Positions 43,554 through 52,571 of a DNA stretch of 64,000 nt are shown piece by piece; the stretch's first letter is position 1, and each line of letters starts with the position of its first letter. Below the pieces are notes generated by a model. It was not told where the DNA came from. It was given only the letters and a program-made list of their open reading frames with translations, and searched no databases. The DNA lies in assembly GCF_017875955.1 (NCBI RefSeq), contig NZ_JAGINK010000001.1:2634501-2698500 (forward strand). Direction: 5' to 3'. A program made the translations under genes and the position numbers. The stretch comes from Pseudomonas sp. BP8. GTDB lineage: Bacteria; Pseudomonadota; Gammaproteobacteria; Pseudomonadales; Pseudomonadaceae.

Positions 43554-44906
43554 ATGCGCACTTCCTTGCGGACAGTGGTGGCCATGTGCTGCCTGTCGAA
43601 TGTAGGCCTTGGCTATGCTCAAGATGTCGAAGATCTCAAGATCGAAGGCGCTGAGCAATTGATCAATCCGACCGCTAGCGAACCCCAGGGTTGCAAGCGC
43701 TACATGCGCTACTCCCCCCGGACTGACTCGGTAGCACGTGATGCCGATCCGTGCCAGACGCTCTTCCCGAGCTTGGGTGGCCTTCGCGACGTGCTTGCCG
43801 ATCATGGCATGGGGTTCGTCGGCAATATAAACCCAAGTTATGCCTACGATGTGCTGGGGCACAATGCCAAAGAGCAGCTGTATAACGGGCAGAATCCGAC
43901 CTATCGTTTGGGTTTCAATTTCAAGCTCACGTATGACTTGACCCGTGTCGGCTTTGGCGGTGATGCACAGTTCATTGCCGGCTTCACTTACAGCGGCGGC
44001 AGTTACCGTTCGGGCACCCCCAGTTTCGATACCACCATGCAGACCTTCGCCATCAACCAGCGGTTCTTTGACAAACGCCTGACGTTGCAATACGGCTACT
44101 ACACGCTGATCCGCGAGTATTACGGCATGGTACTAGGCGGCAACGCCAACTCTGCTGCCCGCGGGCCCAACAGTGTCATTCCAGCCACGCTGGGGCTGAC
44201 CCTGTTCTCTCCCAGCCCGGCATTTACCGTCAACATCAAAGACAAGAGCCTGCGTTGGTACAACCAGACCAGTATTGCACGCAGCGGCAGCCCCAACCGT
44301 TTCCAGTACGATCTGGACGAGAATCCGACGGGCTTCGACATCAAGGTCAAAGGCTCCAACCCGCTGATAGTGGACGAGTTCGGTTACAAGCGCGCAGCCG
44401 GGGACAATGGCCAGCGGGCACTGTGGGTGCGAGGTGGCGTGATCTACAACACCTCGCATTATCAGGACTTCAAAAATGGCGGGTATTCCGATGACAACTA
44501 CGGCGGCTACCTGGCTTATACCCAGCAGCTGTCCCAGCCCGAGGGATCCGGGCGGCGCGGGTTGTACGTGGATGCCAAGCTCAACTACGCACCGCCCGAT
44601 CGCAACCAGTACACCGGCGATGTGCAAATGACCGCGTTCTATATCGGACCGTTCGATTCCCGTCCGCGGGATATGGCGGCCGTGGGCCTGTCGCGCAGTT
44701 TCTACAGCCGCTATGCACGCGAGCAACGTCAGGCACGCGGTCAGGAAACCGAGCACATGGCCACCGGCGTATCGTTGTCCTATGCAGCGCGCCTGGCACG
44801 CGGCATCTATTGGGTCAACGCGTTGACCTACCAGCAGGGGCCGACGTTCGCCCCGATCAGCGATGACGCATTGATCTACCAAAGCAGCTTCAACTTCTCG
44901 TTCTGA
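43554..44906 (+). CDS. OprB-type carbohydrate porin (copy 1)
   Basis: A 450-residue outer-membrane beta barrel of the carbohydrate-selective OprB family (PF04966), with a signal peptide ending at GYAQ and the final residue Phe (YQSSFNFSF). Typical barrel segments are YNGQNPTYRLGFNFKLTYDL, LQYGYYTLIREYYGMVLGGN and RFQYDLDENPTGFDIKVKG. It very likely admits the sulfated or desulfated sugar-like substrate of the operon. A close paralogue is encoded at 59926-61275; the two share many identical blocks, so one arose by duplication. Confidence 0.92.
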   Translation: MRTSLRTVVAMCCLSNVGLGYAQDVEDLKIEGAEQLINPTASEPQGCKRYMRYSPRTDSVARDADPCQTLFPSLGGLRDVLADHGMGFVGNINPSYAYDVLGHNAKEQLYNGQNPTYRLGFNFKLTYDLTRVGFGGDAQFIAGFTYSGGSYRSGTPSFDTTMQTFAINQRFFDKRLTLQYGYYTLIREYYGMVLGGNANSAARGPNSVIPATLGLTLFSPSPAFTVNIKDKSLRWYNQTSIARSGSPNRFQYDLDENPTGFDIKVKGSNPLIVDEFGYKRAAGDNGQRALWVRGGVIYNTSHYQDFKNGGYSDDNYGGYLAYTQQLSQPEGSGRRGLYVDAKLNYAPPDRNQYTGDVQMTAFYIGPFDSRPRDMAAVGLSRSFYSRYAREQRQARGQETEHMATGVSLSYAARLARGIYWVNALTYQQGPTFAPISDDALIYQSSFNFSF

Positions 44907-44935
44907 GTCCCTGGAAAAACTGACGGAATCCGCAT

Positions 44936-45934
44936 ATGAACAAAGCAACTGCCTTCAAGACCGCACTGTGTGGTGCACTGCTCGCGCCGCTACTGGCCAT
45001 GGCTGCCGAAACAGATAAACCAACCCAGCCGTACTGGACCACCTTGGGCGTCGCTGGTGGGCCGATCATCCAGGGCAATGCCGCACAGTCGATCCATGCA
45101 CTGGTGGCAGGGGATGCGGTGTATGTATTCGACATGGGATATGGCGGCGTTCGCCAGCTTGCCAAGGCAGGCTTGGGGCTGAACAAGGTCAAGGCCTTGT
45201 TTTTGACGCATCACCACCCCGACCACAATGCTGACCTTGGTTTCTTCCTCGTTTCCAAATGGCTGTTTGGCGGACCGCAGCCTGTGCAAATCTATGGCCC
45301 GCCTGGCACCAAGGTGCTGGTCGATGGCCTGATCAAAGCCAATGCACCGACACTGCAGGCGTCTTTCCCGGTGTCAGGCAAAGGCAACGGGGACTTGGCC
45401 GCGTTGGTGAACGTCACCGAACTCGATGACCGTATCGATTCACCGCAGGCCATTTACAAGGACGCTACGGTGAGCATTTCTGCCATCAGTGTTGATCATT
45501 ATCAGGTTGCGCCAAGTATCGCCATTGAAGGCCATCCGGACGCAGTTGCCTACCGGGCAGATGTGCAACATGGGCGCAGCTTCGTCTACACCGGCGACAG
45601 CGGCAAGACCGAGAACCTGCTCAAGTTGAGCAAGGGGGCCGATGTGCTGGTCAGCGAGGTCATCGACATGCCGTCGATCGATAAGAAACTGCGCACCCAT
45701 ATGAAAGATGCGCCGGCGGGGATGCTCGACAAAATCGTCGACAACCTCGAGCACAACCATCTTGCGCCGGATTTCATTGGCCAACTGGCCAACCAGGCCC
45801 AGATCAAGGAAGTGGTCCTGACGCATTTCGTACCGCCGCTGGAGGAGGGGGCCGATACCAGCCGATACAGCAAGGGTATCTCCCGCCACTTCGATGGGCC
45901 GGTGAAAATCGGCCAGGAACTGGGACGTTACTGA
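44936..45934 (+). CDS. secreted metallo-beta-lactamase-fold hydrolase, possible arylsulfatase
   Basis: A 332-residue exported zinc enzyme: signal LCGALLAPLLAMAA, then HxHxDH motif H92-x-H94-x-D96-H97 in LFLTHHHPDHNADLGFF, later histidines in VDHYQVAPSIAIEGHPD, VYTGDSGKTENLL and VVLTHFVPPLEEG. The layout with YTGDSG and HFVPP is that of RNase Z/AtsA-type proteins; Pseudoalteromonas AtsA of this fold is an arylsulfatase. Given its place among sulfatases I infer a sulfuric ester hydrolase that needs no formylglycine, but a lactonase role cannot be excluded. Confidence 0.8.
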   Translation: MNKATAFKTALCGALLAPLLAMAAETDKPTQPYWTTLGVAGGPIIQGNAAQSIHALVAGDAVYVFDMGYGGVRQLAKAGLGLNKVKALFLTHHHPDHNADLGFFLVSKWLFGGPQPVQIYGPPGTKVLVDGLIKANAPTLQASFPVSGKGNGDLAALVNVTELDDRIDSPQAIYKDATVSISAISVDHYQVAPSIAIEGHPDAVAYRADVQHGRSFVYTGDSGKTENLLKLSKGADVLVSEVIDMPSIDKKLRTHMKDAPAGMLDKIVDNLEHNHLAPDFIGQLANQAQIKEVVLTHFVPPLEEGADTSRYSKGISRHFDGPVKIGQELGRY

Positions 45935-45970
45935 CGTGCCGTGCGTTCAATCAGCCTGGAGAATTGCGCA

Positions 45971-47494
45971 ATGTTGAAGTCTAACCTGGGAGACGGGCGC
46001 CGTTTCCAGAAATTGGCGCTCGCTGTCGCCACGGCTATCGGTTTGTCGCTGGGCGGGCAAGCACATGCGGCTGCGCCCAATGTGCTGTTCGTGGTGGTCG
46101 ACGATCTGGCTGCGCATATGCCGGGGGTGAAAACGCCTAACCTTGATGCATTGCGTGCGCAAGGCGTGTCGTTCGAGCGTACTTACACCCAATACCCGGT
46201 GTGTGGCCAGTCTCGCGCCTCGTTCCTGACGGGGATGCGCCCTAACAGCATAGGTCATCAGCAGAACTTCGAGCGTTTCCGCTGCACCTTGCCGGACGTG
46301 GTGACCTTGCCGCAGCACTTCAAGAATCAAGGCTACGACAGTGTGCGCATCGGCAAGCTCTACCACCAGAATGTGCCGACCGGTATGGGCAAGCCGGGGC
46401 CGGACGACGCCGCTTCCTGGAGCCGCACCTTCAACCCCCTAGGGAAGGATCATGCGCTGGCCGGCCAGATCGTGAACCACACCCCTGGTGAAGGATTAGG
46501 CATGGCGATGGCCTATCTCAAGGCCGATGTTCGGGATGATGAACTGACCGATGGGGTATCGGTCAACGATGCGTTGTCTGTATTGGCTGAAAATCAAAAC
46601 AAGGACGATCCGCTGTTCCTCGCGGTAGGGTTCTATCGCCCCCATGTGCCGGAGGTGGTGCCAGCCAGGTATTTCGATTTGTACAGCGACAAGGTGCTCG
46701 AGCGCATCGAGAAGCAGTTACGAACCGGCCAGCCATTCGACGATCTGCTGTTCGCTGCAAAAAACTCGGTGGTCGCCGACATGGGTACACTGCCTGAACA
46801 CCGTCGCGAGTTCCTCAGAGCTTACTACGCTGCCGTCAGTTATATGGATGCGCAGCTTGGCCGCCTGGTGGAGGGGCTGAAAAAGACGGGCGCCTACGAC
46901 AACACAATGATCGTTTTCACCGCAGACCACGGCTTCATGCTCGGCCAGCATGGGCTCTGGGAGAAAACCACCTTGTTCGAAGGCGCAGTCAACGTGCCCT
47001 TGGTGATCTCCGCGCCGCAGTTCCGTTTGCAGGCCAAAGTGGTGGACAAACCTGTAGAACTGCTCGATGTCTATCCCACCGTGCTCGAATTGGCAGGTAT
47101 GGCGCAAAACAGCGCCAACCAAGGCACAAGCTTGGTGCCATTGATGCAGGACCCGCACGCTGCAAGCTGGCAAAAACCTGCGTTCAGCCAAATTTTCGGT
47201 GGCCGTAGCGTGCGTACAGAGCGCTATCGCTATACCGAGTGGGGCAATGCCTTCGGCCTGGGCTTGCTGGGGGTCGAACTGTATGACTACAGCCTGCCAG
47301 ACCCTGAGAGCAAGAACCTGGTGCGTGACCCCGCCTACCGTGACGTAGTGGCCTCGCTGCATCGGCAGATCGAACAAGTGACACCGTTACAGAATGGTGA
47401 GGTGCGCGAGACGCCGTTCATCCAGCGCCCGCAGGGCCCTGCTATTCCACGAGGGCCTCGACCGGCTGTGAAAGCGGACCCGTGCCAAGGCTGA
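45971..47494 (+). CDS. type I sulfatase with atypical CGQSR motif
   Basis: A 507-residue sulfatase from ATG 45971 (GGAG upstream) with signal LALAVATAIGLSLGGQAHAA. Metal residues in VLFVVVDDLAAHMPG and TADHGFMLGQHGLWEKTTLF place it with the iduronate-2-sulfatase-like group. The modification site reads YPVCGQSRASFLTG at Cys78: C-G-Q-S-R, with Gln instead of the Pro (or Ala) that FGE normally needs two residues after the cysteine. The rest of the active site is preserved. It either tests the tolerance of the local FGE or has an alternative local enzyme. Confidence 0.92.
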   Translation: MLKSNLGDGRRFQKLALAVATAIGLSLGGQAHAAAPNVLFVVVDDLAAHMPGVKTPNLDALRAQGVSFERTYTQYPVCGQSRASFLTGMRPNSIGHQQNFERFRCTLPDVVTLPQHFKNQGYDSVRIGKLYHQNVPTGMGKPGPDDAASWSRTFNPLGKDHALAGQIVNHTPGEGLGMAMAYLKADVRDDELTDGVSVNDALSVLAENQNKDDPLFLAVGFYRPHVPEVVPARYFDLYSDKVLERIEKQLRTGQPFDDLLFAAKNSVVADMGTLPEHRREFLRAYYAAVSYMDAQLGRLVEGLKKTGAYDNTMIVFTADHGFMLGQHGLWEKTTLFEGAVNVPLVISAPQFRLQAKVVDKPVELLDVYPTVLELAGMAQNSANQGTSLVPLMQDPHAASWQKPAFSQIFGGRSVRTERYRYTEWGNAFGLGLLGVELYDYSLPDPESKNLVRDPAYRDVVASLHRQIEQVTPLQNGEVRETPFIQRPQGPAIPRGPRPAVKADPCQG

Positions 47495-47524
47495 CCATCC
47501 TGCCCAGAGCGAGAGTGATCCAAC

Positions 47525-48925
47525 GTGAGCAAATTCAAGCAAACGATTATTGTCAGCGCTCTGGCGTTGGCCATTGGCAGCGCGGTCGCGGCCCAGCCTG
47601 ACGGCGGACCAGGCGAAGCGCGGCCGAACATCCTGTTCATCATGGCTGACGACATGGGTTATGCCGACCTGTCCTGCTATGGCGCCCAAGGCTATACCAC
47701 TCCGGTGCTCGACCGCCTTGCCAGCGAGGGCATGAAATTCAACCAGGCCTACGCCAATGCACCCATTTGTTCACCGACCCGGGCGGCATTGATCACCGGC
47801 CGGTACCAAGGCCGTTTCGCTGCTGGCCTGAACGAGCCCAACATCAGCTTTCCACCAGGCCAGGAATTGCCAGCCAATACCCCAACGGTGGCGTCGATGC
47901 TGAAGGCCGGTGGCTATCGGACGGCGTTCGTGGGCAAATGGCACGTAGCCAAAGTCCCCGAGTTCAGCCCGCTGCATTACGGCTATGACTCCTTCTTCGG
48001 CGTTGCGGGTGGGGCTGCCGACTATTTCAGCCACAGCACCTCGCCACAGAAGCGTGCTGATCCTGCAGCTGGGCTGCATGAGGGTGATAAACCAGTCAAG
48101 CGCGAGGGCTACCTCACCGATATTCTGGCGGACGAAGCCATACGGCAGATACGCGCTGGCGGTGACAAACCCCTGTTTCTCAGCTTGCACTTCAATGCCC
48201 CGCATTGGCCTTGGGAAGGGCCGGAGGATGCAGCGCATTCCCGTCAGTTGGGCAGGATGAACGATCTTACTGGGGGGTCGCTGAGCACGTATGCACACAT
48301 GATGCAAAGCATGGATGCCAACATCGGCAGGGTGCTCAAAGCGTTGGACGAGCAGGGTATGAGCAGCAACACGCTGGTGGTGTTCACCAGCGACAACGGG
48401 GGTGAGCGCTACTCCAATACCTGGCCAATGGTCGGCTATAAAGGCGAGTTGCTCGAAGGGGGCATCCGGGTACCGTTCATCGCCCGTTGGCCAGGCCGCA
48501 TCCCTGCCGGCAGGCAGTCTGATCAGGTGCTTGTTTCCATGGACACCGTGCCGACCTTCCTGGCCGCTGCGCATGCTCCGGCGCCGCGCCAGACCGATGG
48601 CCTGAACCTTCTGGCGCAGTGGTCCGGACGCGCTTCTGACGTCGAGCGTACTTTATTCTGGCGTATGCGAGCGCACCAGCAGGCCGCGGTGCGAGAAGGG
48701 CCGTGGAAATACCTCAAGATGGGTAACGCCGAGCATCTGTTCAATGTCCAGAACGACCCACGTGAGCGGGCTGACCTCAAGGCACTCCATCCCCAAACGT
48801 TCGAGCGACTGAAATCGCAGTGGGCGCAGTGGAATGCTCAGATGCTGCCATACCCCGAGCGCAGTGCCAGCGAACGAACGTCGACTATCTATCCCGATCG
48901 TTACCCGTCGAGCAACGCTCGCTGA
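47525..48925 (+). CDS. type I sulfatase, CSPTR type
   Basis: A 466-residue arylsulfatase A-like protein with a GTG start at 47525 behind a GAGAG site and a Sec signal (TIIVSALALAIGSAVAA). The formylglycine motif CSPTR is at Cys82 (APICSPTRAALITGRYQGR), with metal residues in MADDMGYADLSCYG and VFTSDNGGERYSN, and the sulfate-binding segment FVGKWHVAKVP. It ends the sulfatase operon, 41 bases before operator site 2. Confidence 0.94.
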   Translation: MSKFKQTIIVSALALAIGSAVAAQPDGGPGEARPNILFIMADDMGYADLSCYGAQGYTTPVLDRLASEGMKFNQAYANAPICSPTRAALITGRYQGRFAAGLNEPNISFPPGQELPANTPTVASMLKAGGYRTAFVGKWHVAKVPEFSPLHYGYDSFFGVAGGAADYFSHSTSPQKRADPAAGLHEGDKPVKREGYLTDILADEAIRQIRAGGDKPLFLSLHFNAPHWPWEGPEDAAHSRQLGRMNDLTGGSLSTYAHMMQSMDANIGRVLKALDEQGMSSNTLVVFTSDNGGERYSNTWPMVGYKGELLEGGIRVPFIARWPGRIPAGRQSDQVLVSMDTVPTFLAAAHAPAPRQTDGLNLLAQWSGRASDVERTLFWRMRAHQQAAVREGPWKYLKMGNAEHLFNVQNDPRERADLKALHPQTFERLKSQWAQWNAQMLPYPERSASERTSTIYPDRYPSSNAR

Positions 48926-48965
48926 TTGATGGCTGCTCATGCAAGGCAGCCTTTTGCGAAAGTTG

Positions 48966-48987
48966 ACGAACTAGAATATTAGTTCTA
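48966..48987. promoter_or_regulatory. TetR-type operator, site 2 (ring-cleavage block)
   Basis: ACGAACT, eight bases AGAATATT, then AGTTCTA. It lies 55 bases before ATG 49043, within the promoter region of block B, and is flanked by AT-rich sequence unlike the surrounding genes. Confidence 0.6.
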
Positions 48988-49042
48988 TAAATTCCAGCTT
49001 CGGCTTTTGCTTTTTCGCGTGCAAATAAAAATAGGATTACCC

Positions 49043-50200
49043 ATGTTCCGCTACTTCCCCAACAACTATGCCTGGAACCTGTCGGTCGACCTGGCGATCG
49101 AGATGGGCGCCAGAATCGGTGAAATCGAAGAAATGTGCGGCCCGTTGAAAGAGGCTGCGGGCCAGAGCGATGCTGCTGGCAGCCAGGCTTTTCGAGAGAC
49201 CTGGGCGCGGATGGCCGACAAACTGTGCAGCCTGGCCGATGAGGACGAGAGCCGTGGCCGTCTGCTCTCGGCGGGTGAAAAGTACAACCGTGCGGCCATC
49301 TACTACTTGACCTGTGAGCGGTTGCAGGCCCATGGCGCGCCAGGGCGCGAAGCGCTGTATCAGCGTTTTCTCGACACCTTCGGCCGTGGAGTGGCGTTGG
49401 CCCGGGAAAACTGCCAGCGCGTGGAAATTCCCTACGAGAACACCCATTTGAGCGGGCTGTTCGTCCAGGCCGAAGGCGTGCAGGGGCCTGCGCCCATCCT
49501 GGTGCAAGTCAACGGCCTGGACTCGACCAAGGAAATGAAGTATCGCGTCGGCCTGCCCGCCTGGCTGGCGAAGCGCGGTGTTTCATCGCTGATCATCGAC
49601 CAGCCCGGCACTGGTGAAGCCTTGCGCCTGCAAGGGCTGATCGCACGCTACGACAGTGAGCATTGGGCCAGCCGTGTTGTGGATTACCTGGAAACCCGTG
49701 CCGATGTTGACCCACGCCGCATCGGCATGGAGGGTGTATCGCTGGGTGGCTACTACTGCCCGCGCGCAGTGGCTTTCGAGCCTCGCTTCGCCTGTGGCGT
49801 GGTTTGGGGGGCAAACCACGACTGGCGCGATGTGCAGCAACGGCGCCTGGAAAAAGAGGGCGATTTCCCGGTGCCACACTATTGGGCCCATGTGTGCTGG
49901 GTATGGGGGGCCAGTGATATTGACCACTTCATGAGCATTGCCCAGAACGTGCACCTGGACGGAGTGCTGGACCGCATCAAGGTACCGTTCCTGGTCACCC
50001 ATGGCGAGAAAGACTCGCAGATCCCGCTGAAATGGGCACAACGCACTTATGACCAACTGGTCAACAGCCCGCGGCGCGAGTTGAAAATCTTCACCGAGCG
50101 TGAGGGTGGAGTGCAGCACTCAAGCTTCGACAATAGCGCCAATGCCGGCCAGTTCATCGCCGACTGGGTTGCCGAAGTACTGGGCGGCCGTACCGCCTGA
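49043..50200 (+). CDS. FrsA/DHPON-hydrolase-like alpha/beta hydrolase
   Basis: A 385-residue hydrolase with a helical N-terminal domain of about 125 residues and an alpha/beta core: oxyanion segment LVQVNGLDSTKEM, nucleophile Ser233 in GMEGVSLGGYYCP, acid in VTHGEKDSQIPLKW and histidine in GGVQHSSFDN. This layout is shared by 2,6-dihydroxypseudooxynicotine hydrolase, a carbon-carbon bond hydrolase, and by FrsA-like esterases. In this context it probably splits a carbon-carbon or ester bond next to a carbonyl. It is the first gene of block B; AGGA precedes ATG 49043. Confidence 0.85.
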   Translation: MFRYFPNNYAWNLSVDLAIEMGARIGEIEEMCGPLKEAAGQSDAAGSQAFRETWARMADKLCSLADEDESRGRLLSAGEKYNRAAIYYLTCERLQAHGAPGREALYQRFLDTFGRGVALARENCQRVEIPYENTHLSGLFVQAEGVQGPAPILVQVNGLDSTKEMKYRVGLPAWLAKRGVSSLIIDQPGTGEALRLQGLIARYDSEHWASRVVDYLETRADVDPRRIGMEGVSLGGYYCPRAVAFEPRFACGVVWGANHDWRDVQQRRLEKEGDFPVPHYWAHVCWVWGASDIDHFMSIAQNVHLDGVLDRIKVPFLVTHGEKDSQIPLKWAQRTYDQLVNSPRRELKIFTEREGGVQHSSFDNSANAGQFIADWVAEVLGGRTA

Positions 50201-50228
50201 CACCCTCACCACCTAGCGAGAATAACAA

Positions 50229-51161
50229 ATGAACATTATCGGACCTGATTACCTGGTCTTCGGTGTCGAAGACCTGCCCGCGTGCAGCCAGTATTTGATC
50301 GATTATGGGCTCAAGCCTGTCGCCGATGGCTACTTCGAAGCGCTCGATGGCACTGGAGTGCAACTGTGCAAGGCTGACGACCCTCGTTTGCCGGCCCCCA
50401 TGGGGACTGCTTCGCAACTGCGCGAAACCGTCTACGGTGTCGCCGATGAGGTGACTTTGCAGGCGCTGGAAACGGAGCTGAAAAAGGATCGCGAGGTACT
50501 GCGCGGTAGCGATGGCGTTCTGCGCTGTGTCGATGACATGGGCTTCGCGCTGGGCTTTCAGATCAGTTGCCGGCGGCCACTGTTGCTGCCCGGCGAGCTG
50601 GTCAACGCCCCTGGCGCCGCAGTGGCACGCGGTGTCAACCAGTTGGGCGTGAGCCCAGACTTGCCGGCCTTGCCACGTAGCCTTTCGCATGTAGTGTATT
50701 TTGTGCCGGACTTCGCCAAGGCCGAGGCATTCTACGCACGCCTTGGGTTCGTCTGCACTGATCGGTTTGCCCATGTGGGGCCGTTCCTGCGTCCGGCCGG
50801 GACCCAGGATCATCACACGCTGTTCCTGATCCAGACACCGCCGTTCATGAAGGGTATCGAACACTTCACGTTCCACATGGGCGGGCCGACCGAGGTAATG
50901 ATGGCCGGCACGCGCATGGTCGAGAAGGGCTACCAGTCGTTCTGGGGGCCCGGGCGTCACCAACTGGGTTCGAACTGGTTCTGGTACTTCAATAGTCCGT
51001 TGGGTTGCCATGTCGAATACGATGCCGACATGGACCTGCATGACGCCAGTTGGCTGCCGCGCGTCGCCGAACCCGGCGCGGATAATTCACAGTACTTTCT
51101 GTTTGCCTACCGCGAGAAATGGGCCCCGGGCGGTCCGCCCGGCCCAGAGGCACGTCCCTGA
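50229..51161 (+). CDS. two-domain VOC protein, type I extradiol dioxygenase-like
   Basis: A 310-residue protein with two vicinal-oxygen-chelate modules (opening IIGPDYLVFGVEDLPACSQY and LSHVVYFVPDFAKAEAFYAR). Probable iron ligands are the His in LSHVVYF, the His in GIEHFTFHMGG and the Glu in LGCHVEYDAD, which is the pattern of 2,3-dihydroxybiphenyl and catechol 2,3-dioxygenases. It would open a catechol-type ring beside a hydroxyl. It lies 28 bases after the hydrolase gene and before a Rieske ferredoxin. Confidence 0.87.
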   Translation: MNIIGPDYLVFGVEDLPACSQYLIDYGLKPVADGYFEALDGTGVQLCKADDPRLPAPMGTASQLRETVYGVADEVTLQALETELKKDREVLRGSDGVLRCVDDMGFALGFQISCRRPLLLPGELVNAPGAAVARGVNQLGVSPDLPALPRSLSHVVYFVPDFAKAEAFYARLGFVCTDRFAHVGPFLRPAGTQDHHTLFLIQTPPFMKGIEHFTFHMGGPTEVMMAGTRMVEKGYQSFWGPGRHQLGSNWFWYFNSPLGCHVEYDADMDLHDASWLPRVAEPGADNSQYFLFAYREKWAPGGPPGPEARP

Positions 51162-51175
51162 TTCGGCACACGCCC

Positions 51176-51499
51176 GTGACGCTGTGCCATATCGATGAGT
51201 TGCCCGACGGCCAGTCGTGCGGTTTCGATCCACACCATTGCGGGCAAGACAGCGTGCTGGTGGTACGTCGAGGGGGGCAGGTGCATGTCTATCGTAATGC
51301 CTGCCCACATCACGACACGCCGCTGGCGTGGCGCAAGGATGCCTACCTTAATGCGGCGCGTGACCGCATCATCTGCTTTGCCCATGGCGCGCAGTTCGAG
51401 ATCGAAACCGGGCGCTGTGTGCTGGGCCCCTGCCTCGGGCAGTGCCTTGCAGCCCTGCCATTCTTCGTCGACGAGGAGGGGAAGCTGCTCTTGCTGTGA
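51176..51499 (+). CDS. Rieske [2Fe-2S] ferredoxin
   Basis: A small electron carrier: cluster ligands CPH in RNACPHHDTPLAWRK and CxxH in ICFAHGAQFEIETG, about 20 residues apart, normal for Rieske ferredoxins. GTG 51176 gives 107 residues and only 14 bases after the dioxygenase gene; ATG 51119 is an alternative that would overlap it by 43 bases and add an unlikely Arg/Pro-rich lead. No oxygenase alpha subunit is in the window, so it may serve the extradiol enzyme by keeping its iron reduced, as known for XylT-type ferredoxins (those are plant-type), or act with a distant oxygenase. Confidence 0.85.
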   Translation: MTLCHIDELPDGQSCGFDPHHCGQDSVLVVRRGGQVHVYRNACPHHDTPLAWRKDAYLNAARDRIICFAHGAQFEIETGRCVLGPCLGQCLAALPFFVDEEGKLLLL

Positions 51500-51566
51500 C
51501 CTTCTTCCTCAAACCTTTATCAGGCGGGCTGCCGACTTGGTCACGCCCGCCCGGGAGTTGCAACCC

Positions 51567-52571
51567 ATGAAATTGGCAACTTTGCATGACCACACGCGTG
51601 ACGGCCGCTTGGTGGTGGTGTCGCGGGACCTGACTCGCGCCGTCGATGCCACGGCGGTGGCCACTCACCTTCAGGACGCCATTGAGCGTTGGGCCGAGGT
51701 GCACGCGCCGCTTCAGGCGCTTTACCAGCAACTTAATGACCGGGCATTGCCGCATGCGTTTGACTTCGACCCCAAGGCCGCCGCCGCCCCTTTGCCCAGG
51801 GCGTATCAATGGCTCGATGCCTCTGCTTTTCTAGCCCATGGCGAGCGGATGCAGCGGGCATTCGGGCTGCAGCCAATTCCTGGGGTGGAAACTACGCCGC
51901 TGATGTATCAAGGCGCTTCGGACGATTTGCTAGGCCCGCACCAGCCGATCATGTTGCCGTCCCCTGAACAAGGGATCGACTTCGAGGGTGAGTTTGCCGT
52001 GCTGGTGGATGACGTACCCATGGGCTGTACGGTTGAGAAGGCGGCCGGACACATAAAGCTTTTGCTGCAGCTCAACGATGTCAGTCTGCGAGCCTTGGCC
52101 CCACGTGAAATGCAAACCGGCTTTGGTTTCATCCAGGCCAAGCCCGCGTCGAGCTTTGCTCCTGTGGCGGTCACGCCGGACGAGCTGGGCGATGCCTGGC
52201 GAGAAGGGCGGGTGCATCTTCGCCTGCAGGTGCAACTCAATGGCCAGCAGGTTGGTTGCCCATACGGCGGCGAAATGCACTTCTGCTTCGCGCAGCTGAT
52301 TGCTCATGCCGCACTGACGCGTCGCTTGGGGGCGGGGACCTTGCTGGGCTCAGGTACCGTCTCCAATACAGACCTGGCGGCAGGAGTGAGTTGCCTTTCC
52401 GAACAGCGGGCCCTGGAAATGATTAGCCATGGTCAACCGCTGACCCCTTATCTGAAATTCAATGACCTGGTGCGCATGGAGGCTCGAACTCTGGACGACA
52501 AGCCTCTGTTCGGTTGCATCGAACAGCGCATCGTCGCCTCTATAGCGGATCATCTGGAGCCTGATGCATGA
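51567..52571 (+). CDS. fumarylacetoacetate hydrolase family protein
   Basis: A 334-residue FAH-family enzyme from ATG 51567 (MKLATLHDHTRDGRLVVVSR). Metal-binding acidic residues are in GIDFEGEFAVLVDDVPMG; the family segments LLLQLNDVSLRAL and GTLLGSGTVSNTD are present. Members cleave C-C bonds of acylpyruvates or hydrate ring-cleavage products. Following the extradiol-like enzyme it probably acts on the ring-opened dienoate. Its stop overlaps the start of the cyclase-family gene (ATGA). Confidence 0.9.
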   Translation: MKLATLHDHTRDGRLVVVSRDLTRAVDATAVATHLQDAIERWAEVHAPLQALYQQLNDRALPHAFDFDPKAAAAPLPRAYQWLDASAFLAHGERMQRAFGLQPIPGVETTPLMYQGASDDLLGPHQPIMLPSPEQGIDFEGEFAVLVDDVPMGCTVEKAAGHIKLLLQLNDVSLRALAPREMQTGFGFIQAKPASSFAPVAVTPDELGDAWREGRVHLRLQVQLNGQQVGCPYGGEMHFCFAQLIAHAALTRRLGAGTLLGSGTVSNTDLAAGVSCLSEQRALEMISHGQPLTPYLKFNDLVRMEARTLDDKPLFGCIEQRIVASIADHLEPDA

